In this document: positions 8,825-16,538 of the stretch, in pieces
Position numbering within the stretch: position 1 is the stretch's first letter
Layout of the letters: every line of letters starts with the position of its first letter
Assembly: GCF_002812805.1 (NCBI RefSeq)
Contig: NZ_NMUM01000044.1
Span: forward strand, 355,081-419,080
Direction: 5' to 3'
DNA from: Microbacterium lacus
GTDB taxonomy: Bacteria > Actinomycetota > Actinomycetes > Actinomycetales > Microbacteriaceae
DNA: 64,000 nt
The notes under the pieces: generated by a model
Told to the model about the DNA's origin: nothing
Databases searched by the model: none
The model's input: the letters and a program-made list of their open reading frames with translations, nothing else
Position numbers and translations under genes: made by a program

Positions 8825-11800
8825 ATGCCTGAGCTCGAGCCGAATGACGCCTCGTCCGAGCGGACGGATGCGCGCGAATCAGAGGCCGTGCGCCTGGCCG
8901 AGAAGTGGGTCGCGGAGTCCGCCGAGGGTGCTGTCGACCCGGCGGCGCGCCGCCTGGCCGGGATCCTCGGTGACCGCAATGGGTTGCCCTTCACCGTGGG
9001 GTTCGTGGACGGCGTCATGCGCCCCGAAAGCCTGGTGGCCGCGGCATCCCACCTGCACCGAGTCGCCCCGCTCGTGCCCGAGTTCTTGCCCTGGTACCTC
9101 CGCGCCGCCGTGCGCCTCGGCGGTCAGGTCGCGCCCGCCCTGCCGAGCCCGGTCGTGCCGATCGCGCGGCGCGTGCTGCGCGAGATGGTGGGCCACCTCG
9201 TCGTCGACGCGCGCCCGGCGAAGCTGGGTCCCGCGATCGAGCGGCTACGCGCCGACGGGTCGCGTCTGAACCTCAACCTGCTGGGCGAGGCGGTTCTGGG
9301 TGAGGCCGAGGCGCGGCGGCGGCTCGATGGCATTCACGAGTTGATCCTCCGCCCGGACGTCGACTACGTCTCGGTCAAGGTCTCGGCGATCGTCTCCTCC
9401 GTATCGATGTGGGCGTTCGACGACACCGTCGAGCGGGTCGTGGAGCGCCTGCTGCCGCTCTACCTCAGTGCGGCACAGGATGGCACCTTCATCAATCTCG
9501 ACATGGAGGAGTACCGCGACCTCGACCTGACGATCGCGGTGTTCACGCGCCTGCTGGAGGACCCGCGCCTGACCTCGCTCGAGGCGGGCATCGTGCTGCA
9601 GGCCTACCTGCCGGATGCCCTTCCTGCCCTGCGCGAGTTGACGGCGTGGGCCCGTGTCCGCGTCGCGGCGGGGGGTGCGCGCATCAAGGTGCGCCTGGTC
9701 AAAGGCGCAAACCTCGCCATGGAGCGGGTGGATGCCGTGATGCACGGCTGGACGCTGGCCACCTACGACAGCAAGCTCGACACCGACGCCAACTACCTGC
9801 GCTGCCTCGACGAGGCTCTCCGCCCCGAGGCGACGGCCGCCGTGCGGCTGGGAATCGCCGGGCACAACCTGTTCGACATCGCCTACGCCTGGCTGCTCGC
9901 CGGCGAGCGCGGTGTGCGGGACGACGTCGACGTCGAAATGCTGCTGGGGATGGCGCAGGCACAGGTCAAGGCGGTCGAGCGCGAAGTGGGGCGGGTGCTG
10001 CTCTACGTTCCCGTCGTCCGCCCCGACGAGTTCGACGTCGCGATCAGCTACCTCGTCCGTCGCCTGGAAGAGAGCGCGTCGAGCGAGAACTTCCTCTCCG
10101 CCGCTTTCGACCTCCACCACGACCCGGCCCTGTGGCAGCGCGAACGAGCGCGCTTCGGATCGTCCATCGCGCGTGCATCCGAGGCCTCCCTGCCGACCGG
10201 TCCGCGCCGTCGTCCGCGGGCCGACCTTGTCACCCGTGAACCCTCCGTTCCCGGTGATGTGGACCTGGACGAAACTCTGCCGGCCATTCGTCGCCCCGCG
10301 CCCGCGGAACCCGAAGCAGGGCTCACGCAGGTCGTGCTCGGCATCGCCGAGGGGGCGAACGCGGGCACGCTCGGCGAGTTCGACGCCCTCGCGCCTTCGC
10401 CCTTCCGGTTCAGCGACGACCTCATCGAGACCGCCGTCTACGCGCCGCGTGAGAAGGACGCGGATGCGGCGGCTCTCGGAATCTCGAATGCGCGGTTCTC
10501 GAACGCCCGAGACTCCGACCCGTCCCTCCTCGAGACGCGCCTGTGGGCGGCTGACATCCTGGCCCGCGTACCCGGCTCCGAGGCAGGAATCCGCACGATC
10601 CTCGCCGCCCGGGTCGACTCCGAACCGCGGCTCGACGATCTCGTCGCTCGGACGCGCGACGCGGGCGGCGCCTGGGGCGCACGGTCTGCCGCTGAGCGCG
10701 CCGCGATTCTGCAGCGCGCCGCATCCGTTCTCGAAGCCCGTCGCGGGGACCTGATCGAGGTCGCCGCCTCCGAGACGGGGAAGGTGTTCGCGGAGGCGGA
10801 CGTCGAGGTCAGCGAAGCCGTCGATTTCGCCCGCTATTACGCCGCATCCGCCCGCGAACTCGACGCCGTCAGCGGCGCCGTCTTCGTGCCCGCGCGGTTG
10901 ACCCTGGTCGCACCGCCCTGGAATTTTCCGCTCGCGATCCCCGCCGGTGGTGTGCTTGCGGCGCTCGCCGCCGGATCCGCCGTGGTGTTCAAGCCGGCGC
11001 CCCAGGCGCGGCGCTGCGCCGCTGTGCTCGCCGACGCCCTCTGGGACGCCGGGGTTCCCCGTGACGTGCTCGCCCTCGTCGATATCGAGGAGGGCGAACT
11101 CGGGCGGCAGCTCGTCACGCACGACGGCGTCGATCGGGTCATCTTGACGGGTTCGTGGGAAACGGCGGCGCTCTTCCGTTCGTGGCGCCCCGATCTGCCC
11201 CTGCTCGCGGAGACGAGCGGCAAGAACGCGATGATCATCACGTCGACCGCGGATCTGGATCTCGCGGCACGCGACCTGGTGCGGAGCGCATTCGGTCATG
11301 CCGGACAGAAGTGCTCGGCCGCGAGCCTCGCGATTCTCGTCGGCCCGGTCGCGCGGTCCCGTCGGTTCGCCCGCCAGCTCGTCGATGCGACTGCGTCGCT
11401 GCGGATCGGGATGCCGGAGGACCCGCGCTCCGATGTCGGACCCCTGATCGAGCCCCCGACGGGCAAGCTCGACTGGGCACTGACGACACTCGACGACGGC
11501 GAGCGCTGGCTCGTGCAGCCACGGCCGCTCGATGCCGAACGGCGGCTCTGGACCCCCGGCATCCGTACCGGTGTGGAAGCGGGGTCGCGCTTTCACCGTG
11601 AGGAGTTCTTCGGCCCCGTCCTCGGAATCATGCGCGCCGGGTCGCTCGAGCAGGCGATCGAGCTGCAGAATGCCGTCGACTACGGGCTGACGGCCGGGCT
11701 CTACACGCAGGACCCGGCCGACCTGCAGCGGTGGCTCGAGAGTGTCGAAGCCGGCAACCTGTACGTCAACCGCGGCATCACGGGCGCGATCGTGCGGCGC

Positions 11801-12598
11801 CAACCGTTCGGTGGCTGGAAGCGCTCGTCGGTCGGCGCCGGAACGAAGGCCGGCGGACCGAACTATCTGGTGGGCCTCGGGTCGTGGCGTCCGTCGGCGG
11901 GCGGTGCGCGCTCGACGTCGCTGCACCTGCGCGGGCTCGACTCGCGCCTGACCGCGATCATCGAGGCGGCTCAGGCCACGCTCGACTACGAGGCCTTCGA
12001 GTGGGTGCGCCGCGCAGCCCTGTCGGATGCCATCTCGTGGGATCGCGAGTTCGGGCAGGTGCGCGATGTCTCGCGCCTCGGCGTCGAGCGCAACCTCTTC
12101 CGATACCGCCCCGTCCCCGTCGCCGTACGCGCGGCGGGCGACGCCGACTGGCGTGCCGTGCTGCGCGTGGTGCTGGCCGGTGTTCGTGCTCGGTCACGCT
12201 TCTCGCTGAGCGTCCCAGTCGCGCTACCGCCGGCCGTTCGTCGTGTCCTGTCCGAGCTGGATGTGGAGGTGCGCGTCGAAACCGACGAGCAGTGGATCGA
12301 GCGGATGGCGAAGCGCGCGGCCGAGGTCGTGGCGGCGTCTCTGCTTTCGGCGGGCGCGGACGACGTGGCTGTCGCCCCGGAGCCGCGCGCGCGTCTGGTC
12401 GGATCGCCGGGGGCGGTCGCGTCCCTCACCGCGGCCCTCGCGGAAGCCACGGGCGGCTACCCGGACCTGGCCGTGTATGCCGACGAAGTGACGACCGCGG
12501 CCCGGATCGAGTTGCTGCCGTTCTTGCGTGAGCAGTCGATCTCGATCACGGCCCATCGCTTCGGAACGCCCGACCCGTGGAGTGAAGCCGTCATCTAA
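8825..12598 (+). CDS. putA: Bifunctional proline dehydrogenase / L-glutamate gamma-semialdehyde dehydrogenase
   Basis: 1257 residues. The N-terminal FAD-dependent proline dehydrogenase barrel (about 1-450) includes IKVRLVKGANLAMERVDA and LGIAGHNLFDIAYAWLLAG. A linker leads to the NAD-dependent aldehyde dehydrogenase (about 540-1050), with catalytic Glu796 in LAETSGKN and nucleophile Cys830 in GHAGQKCSAAS, plus PFGGWKRSSVGAGTKAGG. About 200 further residues (1055-1257) form a C-terminal module with no clear catalytic motif. The enzyme oxidises proline via P5C to glutamate, channelling the intermediate. No N-terminal DNA-binding (RHH) domain is present. It also accepts glutamate semialdehyde from ornithine aminotransferase (rocD at 16.5 kb). 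Confidence 0.95.
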   Translation: MPELEPNDASSERTDARESEAVRLAEKWVAESAEGAVDPAARRLAGILGDRNGLPFTVGFVDGVMRPESLVAAASHLHRVAPLVPEFLPWYLRAAVRLGGQVAPALPSPVVPIARRVLREMVGHLVVDARPAKLGPAIERLRADGSRLNLNLLGEAVLGEAEARRRLDGIHELILRPDVDYVSVKVSAIVSSVSMWAFDDTVERVVERLLPLYLSAAQDGTFINLDMEEYRDLDLTIAVFTRLLEDPRLTSLEAGIVLQAYLPDALPALRELTAWARVRVAAGGARIKVRLVKGANLAMERVDAVMHGWTLATYDSKLDTDANYLRCLDEALRPEATAAVRLGIAGHNLFDIAYAWLLAGERGVRDDVDVEMLLGMAQAQVKAVEREVGRVLLYVPVVRPDEFDVAISYLVRRLEESASSENFLSAAFDLHHDPALWQRERARFGSSIARASEASLPTGPRRRPRADLVTREPSVPGDVDLDETLPAIRRPAPAEPEAGLTQVVLGIAEGANAGTLGEFDALAPSPFRFSDDLIETAVYAPREKDADAAALGISNARFSNARDSDPSLLETRLWAADILARVPGSEAGIRTILAARVDSEPRLDDLVARTRDAGGAWGARSAAERAAILQRAASVLEARRGDLIEVAASETGKVFAEADVEVSEAVDFARYYAASARELDAVSGAVFVPARLTLVAPPWNFPLAIPAGGVLAALAAGSAVVFKPAPQARRCAAVLADALWDAGVPRDVLALVDIEEGELGRQLVTHDGVDRVILTGSWETAALFRSWRPDLPLLAETSGKNAMIITSTADLDLAARDLVRSAFGHAGQKCSAASLAILVGPVARSRRFARQLVDATASLRIGMPEDPRSDVGPLIEPPTGKLDWALTTLDDGERWLVQPRPLDAERRLWTPGIRTGVEAGSRFHREEFFGPVLGIMRAGSLEQAIELQNAVDYGLTAGLYTQDPADLQRWLESVEAGNLYVNRGITGAIVRRQPFGGWKRSSVGAGTKAGGPNYLVGLGSWRPSAGGARSTSLHLRGLDSRLTAIIEAAQATLDYEAFEWVRRAALSDAISWDREFGQVRDVSRLGVERNLFRYRPVPVAVRAAGDADWRAVLRVVLAGVRARSRFSLSVPVALPPAVRRVLSELDVEVRVETDEQWIERMAKRAAEVVAASLLSAGADDVAVAPEPRARLVGSPGAVASLTAALAEATGGYPDLAVYADEVTTAARIELLPFLREQSISITAHRFGTPDPWSEAVI

Positions 12599-12622
12599 GG
12601 CTTCTCAGCGCGGGGATCGCGA

Positions 12623-12643
12623 AAAGATAAAGAATTTATCTTT
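12623..12643. promoter_or_regulatory. AT-rich palindrome downstream of putA
   Basis: AAAGATAAA-GAA-TTTATCTTT: perfect 9-base arms around a 3-base centre, strikingly AT-rich in a GC-rich region. A second hairpin (CCCACA/TGTGGG, 12663-12682) follows. It lies between the ends of convergent genes, so it could be a protein-binding site or part of the 3' processing region; the function is unknown. Confidence 0.5.
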
Positions 12644-12746
12644 CTAGACCTTGCTCCGATCACCCACAACTATTGCTGTGGGGGGATGAGTAACGCCGTC
12701 CGGATTCGGGCTCGACGGCGGGTCTCTCTCGCTGAGTGATCAGCGA

Positions 12747-12782
12747 CCCCGGCCGCCCGCAATCTGAGTCGGGCGGCCGGGG
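12747..12782. terminator. Bidirectional terminator-like hairpin between putA and tetR
   Basis: CCCCGGCCGCCCG and CGGGCGGCCGGGG form a perfect 13-base stem with a 10-base loop, placed between the 3' ends of two convergent genes. There is no T-run, as is common for actinobacterial hairpins. A smaller palindrome (TCGCTGA-GTGA-TCAGCGA, 12729-12746) precedes it. Confidence 0.75.
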
Positions 12783-12789
12783 GACGCTC

Positions 12790-13527
12790 TCAGGCTCGAG
12801 CGGATCCGTCGGCGGGATCCTCGAGCGGAACGGTGAAGCCCTCGATCATGCCGAGGATGCTGATGCCGAACAGTGTCCACTCGCCGCTCGGTACGTCCGC
12901 CCCCTCGGGGATGTCGTATGTCGGATGGTTCAAGCCCTCCGCGGCGCGAATGGCGAAGCCCTCGCCGAGCGCCGCCATCGCCTCCGTGAAGTCGACGATC
13001 GTCAGGGGCTCACGCATCCGTCGTCCGTAGTGGCGAAGCAGCGCGCCGTAGAACTCGGCGAACGCGTCGATCGATTCGCGATGGCGAACGGCGCTCGCCG
13101 CACGGAGCTCGGGCCAGGCGCCCGCCGCGGTTCGGAGGGCGAGGGCCGTGATGAATGCGTGGGAGTCGCGGGATTCGGGCTCGAGGTGGAACTTGGACGA
13201 ATAGGTGACCTGGTCGAGCGCCGCCGCGCGCACGACCTCTTCAAGTGGCCCGTTTGCGGCCACGATGTCCTTGATGGCGATCGTCGCGCTCGTGACCGGC
13301 GGGGCGAACCGCACGCCGACCATAGCGACGGCGAGATCGCGGTGAAAGTCGTCTTGATCGGTCCAGATCCGGTACGCCGCGCCTGTGGTGAGGCCGACGG
13401 AGCGCAGCACCTCTTGCAGTCGGACGTGCTGCACGCCCGCGGTGACCCCTCGTTCGAGCAGCAACTGGATGGCTGCCTCGAGGATGAGGGCCCGAGTTTC
13501 GTCGGCGGTACGGCGCGGCATCTTCAT
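12790..13527 (-). CDS. TetR-family transcriptional regulator
   Basis: 245 residues from the ATG of MKMPRRTADETRALILEAA. The N-terminal helix-turn-helix (about 10-55) reads RLQEVLRSVGLTTGAAYRIW, a TetR-type recognition region; the remaining 190 residues form a ligand-binding domain without an obvious ligand signature. An in-frame TTG upstream (13578) would add 17 residues and run into the operator, so the ATG is preferred. It is transcribed divergently from the membrane protein/XRE/dehydrogenase operon, with an operator-like palindrome in between, and probably represses that operon and itself. Confidence 0.82.
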   Translation of the reverse strand: MKMPRRTADETRALILEAAIQLLLERGVTAGVQHVRLQEVLRSVGLTTGAAYRIWTDQDDFHRDLAVAMVGVRFAPPVTSATIAIKDIVAANGPLEEVVRAAALDQVTYSSKFHLEPESRDSHAFITALALRTAAGAWPELRAASAVRHRESIDAFAEFYGALLRHYGRRMREPLTIVDFTEAMAALGEGFAIRAAEGLNHPTYDIPEGADVPSGEWTLFGISILGMIEGFTVPLEDPADGSARA

Positions 13528-13570
13528 AGCCTGGCAGGATTTCGGGTCGGTTTCCGTCTCGCTCTCGGCG

Positions 13571-13592
13571 CATGTCAAGAAAACTTGACATG
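13571..13592. promoter_or_regulatory. Operator-like palindrome in the tetR divergent promoter
   Basis: CATGTCAAG-AAAA-CTTGACATG is a perfect 9-base inverted repeat. Its right arm contains TTGACA (13585-13590), a consensus -35 for the rightward operon, with TACCGT 18 bases further on. A third half-site ATGTCAA occurs at 13619-13625 and GTCAC/GTGAC arms flank 13602-13617. Binding of the adjacent TetR protein here would occlude the -35 element. Confidence 0.6.
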
Positions 13593-13649
13593 CGATGCGC
13601 GGTCACAGTACCGTGACGATGTCAACAATTCTAAACATCGGAGCGGATC

Positions 13650-14084
13650 GTGGTCTACGAAGAACGCAACACTTGGGTCGGGCTCATCGTCAGCGTGATC
13701 GGCGTGGGGGTCTACGTATTGCTGGTGCTGCAGCAGGCCGGCGACGGTCCGCTGACCGACGTCGTGTGGTGGCCGATCATGCTGTGGACGATCCTCGGGA
13801 GCATCGTCGCCTCCATCGTGATCAGCATCCTGTGGGGGGTCCTCGCCGGCATGCGCGATCGCGACGGCGTCGGAAAATCCGATCAACGCGATCGAGACAT
13901 CGCCCACATGGGCGGCCGCGTCGGACAGGCGTTCATGGTGGTCGCAGGACTCGGCGTGATCGTGCAGAGCGCGCTCCGGGTGGATTGGTTCTGGATCGCG
14001 AACACGATGTTCGCAGGATTCGCCCTCTCGGCTTTCGTCGGGGGAATCGCGAGCATCATCGCCTATCGGCGGGGGCTCGTCTGA
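13650..14084 (+). CDS. Four-helix integral membrane protein
   Basis: 144 residues with four hydrophobic segments (about 9-28, 40-68, 90-112, 117-138). The charged loop RDRDGVGKSDQRDRD lies between helices 2 and 3. No catalytic motif is seen. The GTG start follows a weak CGGAGCGG site. The stop overlaps the next gene's ATG (TGATG). Pairing of a membrane protein of this type with a tiny XRE repressor is common in Gram-positives; the function is unknown. Confidence 0.75.
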   Translation: MVYEERNTWVGLIVSVIGVGVYVLLVLQQAGDGPLTDVVWWPIMLWTILGSIVASIVISILWGVLAGMRDRDGVGKSDQRDRDIAHMGGRVGQAFMVVAGLGVIVQSALRVDWFWIANTMFAGFALSAFVGGIASIIAYRRGLV

Positions 14085-14320
14085 TGGTGAAACCCACGCG
14101 GGTGACGAACTCGATCCGGATCATCCGCGAGGGGGCAGGTCTCACCCAGGCCGAACTCGCCGCACAGATCGGGGTGACGCGACAGACCCTCATCGCGATC
14201 GAACAGGGCAAGTACTCACCGAGCCTCGAACTCGCATTCCAGATCGCGCGCGTCTTCGCGGTCGGACTCGACGACATCTTCCAGTACCCCGCCGACCCCT
14301 CTGCGAAGGAAAGATCATGA
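14084..14320 (+). CDS. Small XRE-family helix-turn-helix regulator
   Basis: 78 residues, essentially a lone Cro/C1-type HTH: GLTQAELAAQIGVTRQTLIA followed by IEQGKYSPSLELAFQIARVF (residues about 20-59), like YozG-type regulators. Coupled upstream to the membrane protein and downstream to the dehydrogenase by start/stop overlaps (TGATG and ATGA), so all three are translated together. It probably autoregulates the operon together with the divergent TetR protein; that role is inferred. Confidence 0.85.
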   Translation: MVKPTRVTNSIRIIREGAGLTQAELAAQIGVTRQTLIAIEQGKYSPSLELAFQIARVFAVGLDDIFQYPADPSAKERS

Positions 14321-15322
14321 CGGATCCATCGGTCCCTGAAACGATGACGGCTTGGCGTCAGCCGGCCTACGGCGGCCCCGAGACCGTGCAGTCGGCGCGC
14401 GTCCCGGTGCCCGAGCCGGGCGCGGGCGAGGTTCTCGTGCGCGTTCGGGCCACGGCCCTACACGCGGGCGACGTCCACATCATGCGCGGCGAGCCGCTGC
14501 TGGTCCGGGCCTTCTTCGGGCTGCGCGGACCGAAGATCGCGACGCGCGGGATGGATGTCGCGGGCACGGTCGCTGCGATCGGGCCGGGGGTGGACGCTCC
14601 CGCTGTCGGCGATGAGGTCGTCGGCGAGCTGCCGGGCGGCGGGCTTGCCGAGTACGCGATCGCGCCGGCCGGTCGCGTCGTGGCTCGACCGGCGGCGATC
14701 GATGCGGTCGCGGCTGCCGCGCTGCCCGTCTCTGCAGGGACGGCCTGGCAGGCCCTCGACCTCGCGGGCGGTCGGGTGGGGGCTGGCCGCCGCGTGCTGG
14801 TGGTCGGGGCGAGCGGGGGAGTCGGCACCTATACGGTTCAGCTTGCCGCACTCCGGGGCGCCGAGGTGTGGGCGATCTGCGGGGCCCGTAACGAGCGACT
14901 CGTCGCCGATCTCGGGGCCGCGCGCACGTTCGACTACGTGCGGGTCGACGCCGGGGCTTCACCGGCCGAGTTGCCCGCGGCATCCTTCGACGCCGTCATC
15001 GACATCGTGGGCCGCGCCCCGCTGCGTGCCCTTCGCCGCCTTGTCACTCCCGGGGGCAGCGTCATCCTGGTGTCGGGCGAGGGTGGCCGGGTTCTCGGAC
15101 CCCTCGGACGGATGCTCCGCGCCGGGCTGCTCTCGCTCACGCCAGGCCCGCGACTCAAGCCTCTCGCGGCGACCGCCAAGCCTGACATCACCCGTCAGCT
15201 TCTCGCGCTGGTCGTCGAGGGTCGGTTGCGTCCGGTGATCGAGCGGACGTATGCCCTGGCCGACGCTCGCGCACGTCGACGCGGGGCACACGGTCGGCAA
15301 GGTCGTCGTCATGGCCGGGTGA
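14317..15322 (+). CDS. Zinc-less MDR alcohol dehydrogenase/quinone reductase-like, 3' end frameshifted
   Basis: The body (about 315 residues) is an intact medium-chain dehydrogenase: GroES-like start TMTAWRQPAYGGPETVQ, GMDVAGTVAAIGPGVDAPAV, and nucleotide-binding GASGGVGTYTVQLA. It probably reduces a quinone or enal with NAD(P)H. After YALADAR (about 15273) the frame loses the family's C-terminus, while the expected ending HVDAGHTVGKVVVMAG-stop is present in the +1 frame and stops at 15322. The original frame instead runs on through the palindromic repeats to 15705, inside the next gene. A deletion of 2 mod 3 bases near a repeated GCTCGC motif would explain it. The loss is confined to the last ~20 residues, so partial activity is possible; a sequencing error is not excluded. 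Confidence 0.75.
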
Positions 15323-15342
15323 GCGGTCGCGCGACGGGAGTC

Positions 15343-15395
15343 ATGTCCCACTTTTCCTCGCTTTCGGCCCGCTATAGCGGGAGAAAGTGGGACAT
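15343..15395. repeat. Palindromic repeat, ATGTCCCACTTT family, copy 1
   Basis: Arms ATGTCCCACTTT and AAAGTGGGACAT enclose a loop that itself contains CCCGCTATAGCGGG. Copy 2 with the same arms follows 11 bases later. Confidence 0.8.
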
Positions 15396-15406
15396 CAGCT
15401 TCAGGG

Positions 15407-15458
15407 ATGTCCCACTTTGCGGTGATTCCGCCCGCCATACCGAGCGGAAGTGGGACAT
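15407..15458. repeat. Palindromic repeat, ATGTCCCACTTT family, copy 2
   Basis: Same outer arms as copy 1 (ATGTCCCACTT near 15407, AAGTGGGACAT ending 15458) with a different loop. The tandem pair occupies the gap between the dehydrogenase and the DDAH-family gene and resembles a small interspersed mosaic element. Confidence 0.8.
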
Positions 15459-15614
15459 GGACGCTGGGGGTGGTGATCGCGCGCGGAACGCCCGGGGTGA
15501 GAGAATGCCCGTGGCGTGTTCGTGCCGACCTTTCCTCGCCGTTCCCCGGGAACCCGAGTCGAAGGGCCGCCGAACCTCAGGACAGCGTCCGCCGCACCTC
15601 TACAAGGAGCAGAG

Positions 15615-16538
15615 ATGTCGACGCACCCCCTTTCCCCCGCAGCGGAAGCCGCCCACACGCAGGCCCCGCGCATCGTCCGCACCGCGCAGCACCGCCGATA
15701 CCTGATGTGTCGGCCCGACCACTTCACGGTCAGTTACAGCATCAATCCGTGGATGGAGCCCAGCCGCCCGACCAACACCGAGACGGCGCTGCGGCAGTGG
15801 CAGACCCTCTACGACACGTACATCGCGCTCGGCCACGAGGTCGAGCTGATCGATCCCGTGCCGGGGCTGCCCGACATGGTCTACACGGCCAACGGCGGAT
15901 TCCTGATCGACGGCGTCGTGTACGGGCCGAAGTTCCACTTCGTCGAGCGGGCACCCGAAGCCGCGCATTTCAACGCCTGGTTCGCCGCGAACGGGTTCGA
16001 GCTCGCCGAGGCCGTCGAGGTCAACGAGGGCGAGGGCGACTTCCTGCTCGTCGGTGAGACGATCCTCGCCGGAACGGGTTTTCGCTCGACGGGCGACAGT
16101 CACCGCGAGGTGGGCGACGTCTTCGGGCGCGAGGTTGTGAGCCTGACGCTCACCGACCCCCGGTTCTATCACCTCGACACCGCGATCGCCGTGCTCGACC
16201 CCGTGCAGGGTGCCGAGCGTGGAGGACCCGACCACGCCACCATCGCCTACCTGCCCCAGGCGTTCGACTCCGCGAGCCAGGCGATTCTCGCCGAGCGGTA
16301 CCCTGACGCCATCCGCGTCTCGGAGGCGGACGGTGATGTCTTCGGCCTGAACTCGGCGAGTGACGGACTGAACGTGCTGATCTCGCCCCGCGCGACGGGC
16401 TTCGAGGCCCAACTGCGCGAGCGGGGTTACAACCCGATCCTGATCGACCTGTCCGAACTGCTGCTCGGCGGCGGCGGGATCAAGTGCTGCACGCTGGAAC
16501 TTCGCGCTGCAGACAAGCAGAGGGGCCGCGCATCATGA
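15615..16538 (+). CDS. DDAH/arginine-dihydrolase-like guanidino-modifying enzyme
   Basis: 307 residues of the guanidine-modifying superfamily. Visible signatures are MCRPDHFTVSYSINPWM (about 31-47, Asn44), MVYTANGGFLIDG, EGEGDFLL, the catalytic-His strand FYHLDTAIAVL and the nucleophile in GGGGIKCCTLE (Cys291). Annotation by homology would be dimethylargininase (ADMA to citrulline plus dimethylamine). The INPWM segment and the 4-base overlap with ornithine aminotransferase suggest instead an arginine dihydrolase-type reaction giving ornithine; that is inference. AAGGAG lies 6 bases before the ATG at 15615. The frame extends upstream, but that part overlaps repeats. Confidence 0.85.
   Translation: MSTHPLSPAAEAAHTQAPRIVRTAQHRRYLMCRPDHFTVSYSINPWMEPSRPTNTETALRQWQTLYDTYIALGHEVELIDPVPGLPDMVYTANGGFLIDGVVYGPKFHFVERAPEAAHFNAWFAANGFELAEAVEVNEGEGDFLLVGETILAGTGFRSTGDSHREVGDVFGREVVSLTLTDPRFYHLDTAIAVLDPVQGAERGGPDHATIAYLPQAFDSASQAILAERYPDAIRVSEADGDVFGLNSASDGLNVLISPRATGFEAQLRERGYNPILIDLSELLLGGGGIKCCTLELRAADKQRGRAS

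Noticed and set aside
9245..11926. 893-codon open frame on the minus strand across putA
   Set aside because: It is the antisense shadow of a well-supported PutA protein; composition is Arg/Asp/Gly-rich with no family motif, as expected opposite GC3-biased genes.
14317..15705. Full 462-codon reading of the dehydrogenase frame
   Set aside because: The last ~130 codons pass through palindromic repeats and overlap the next gene's start; the family C-terminus is in the other frame.
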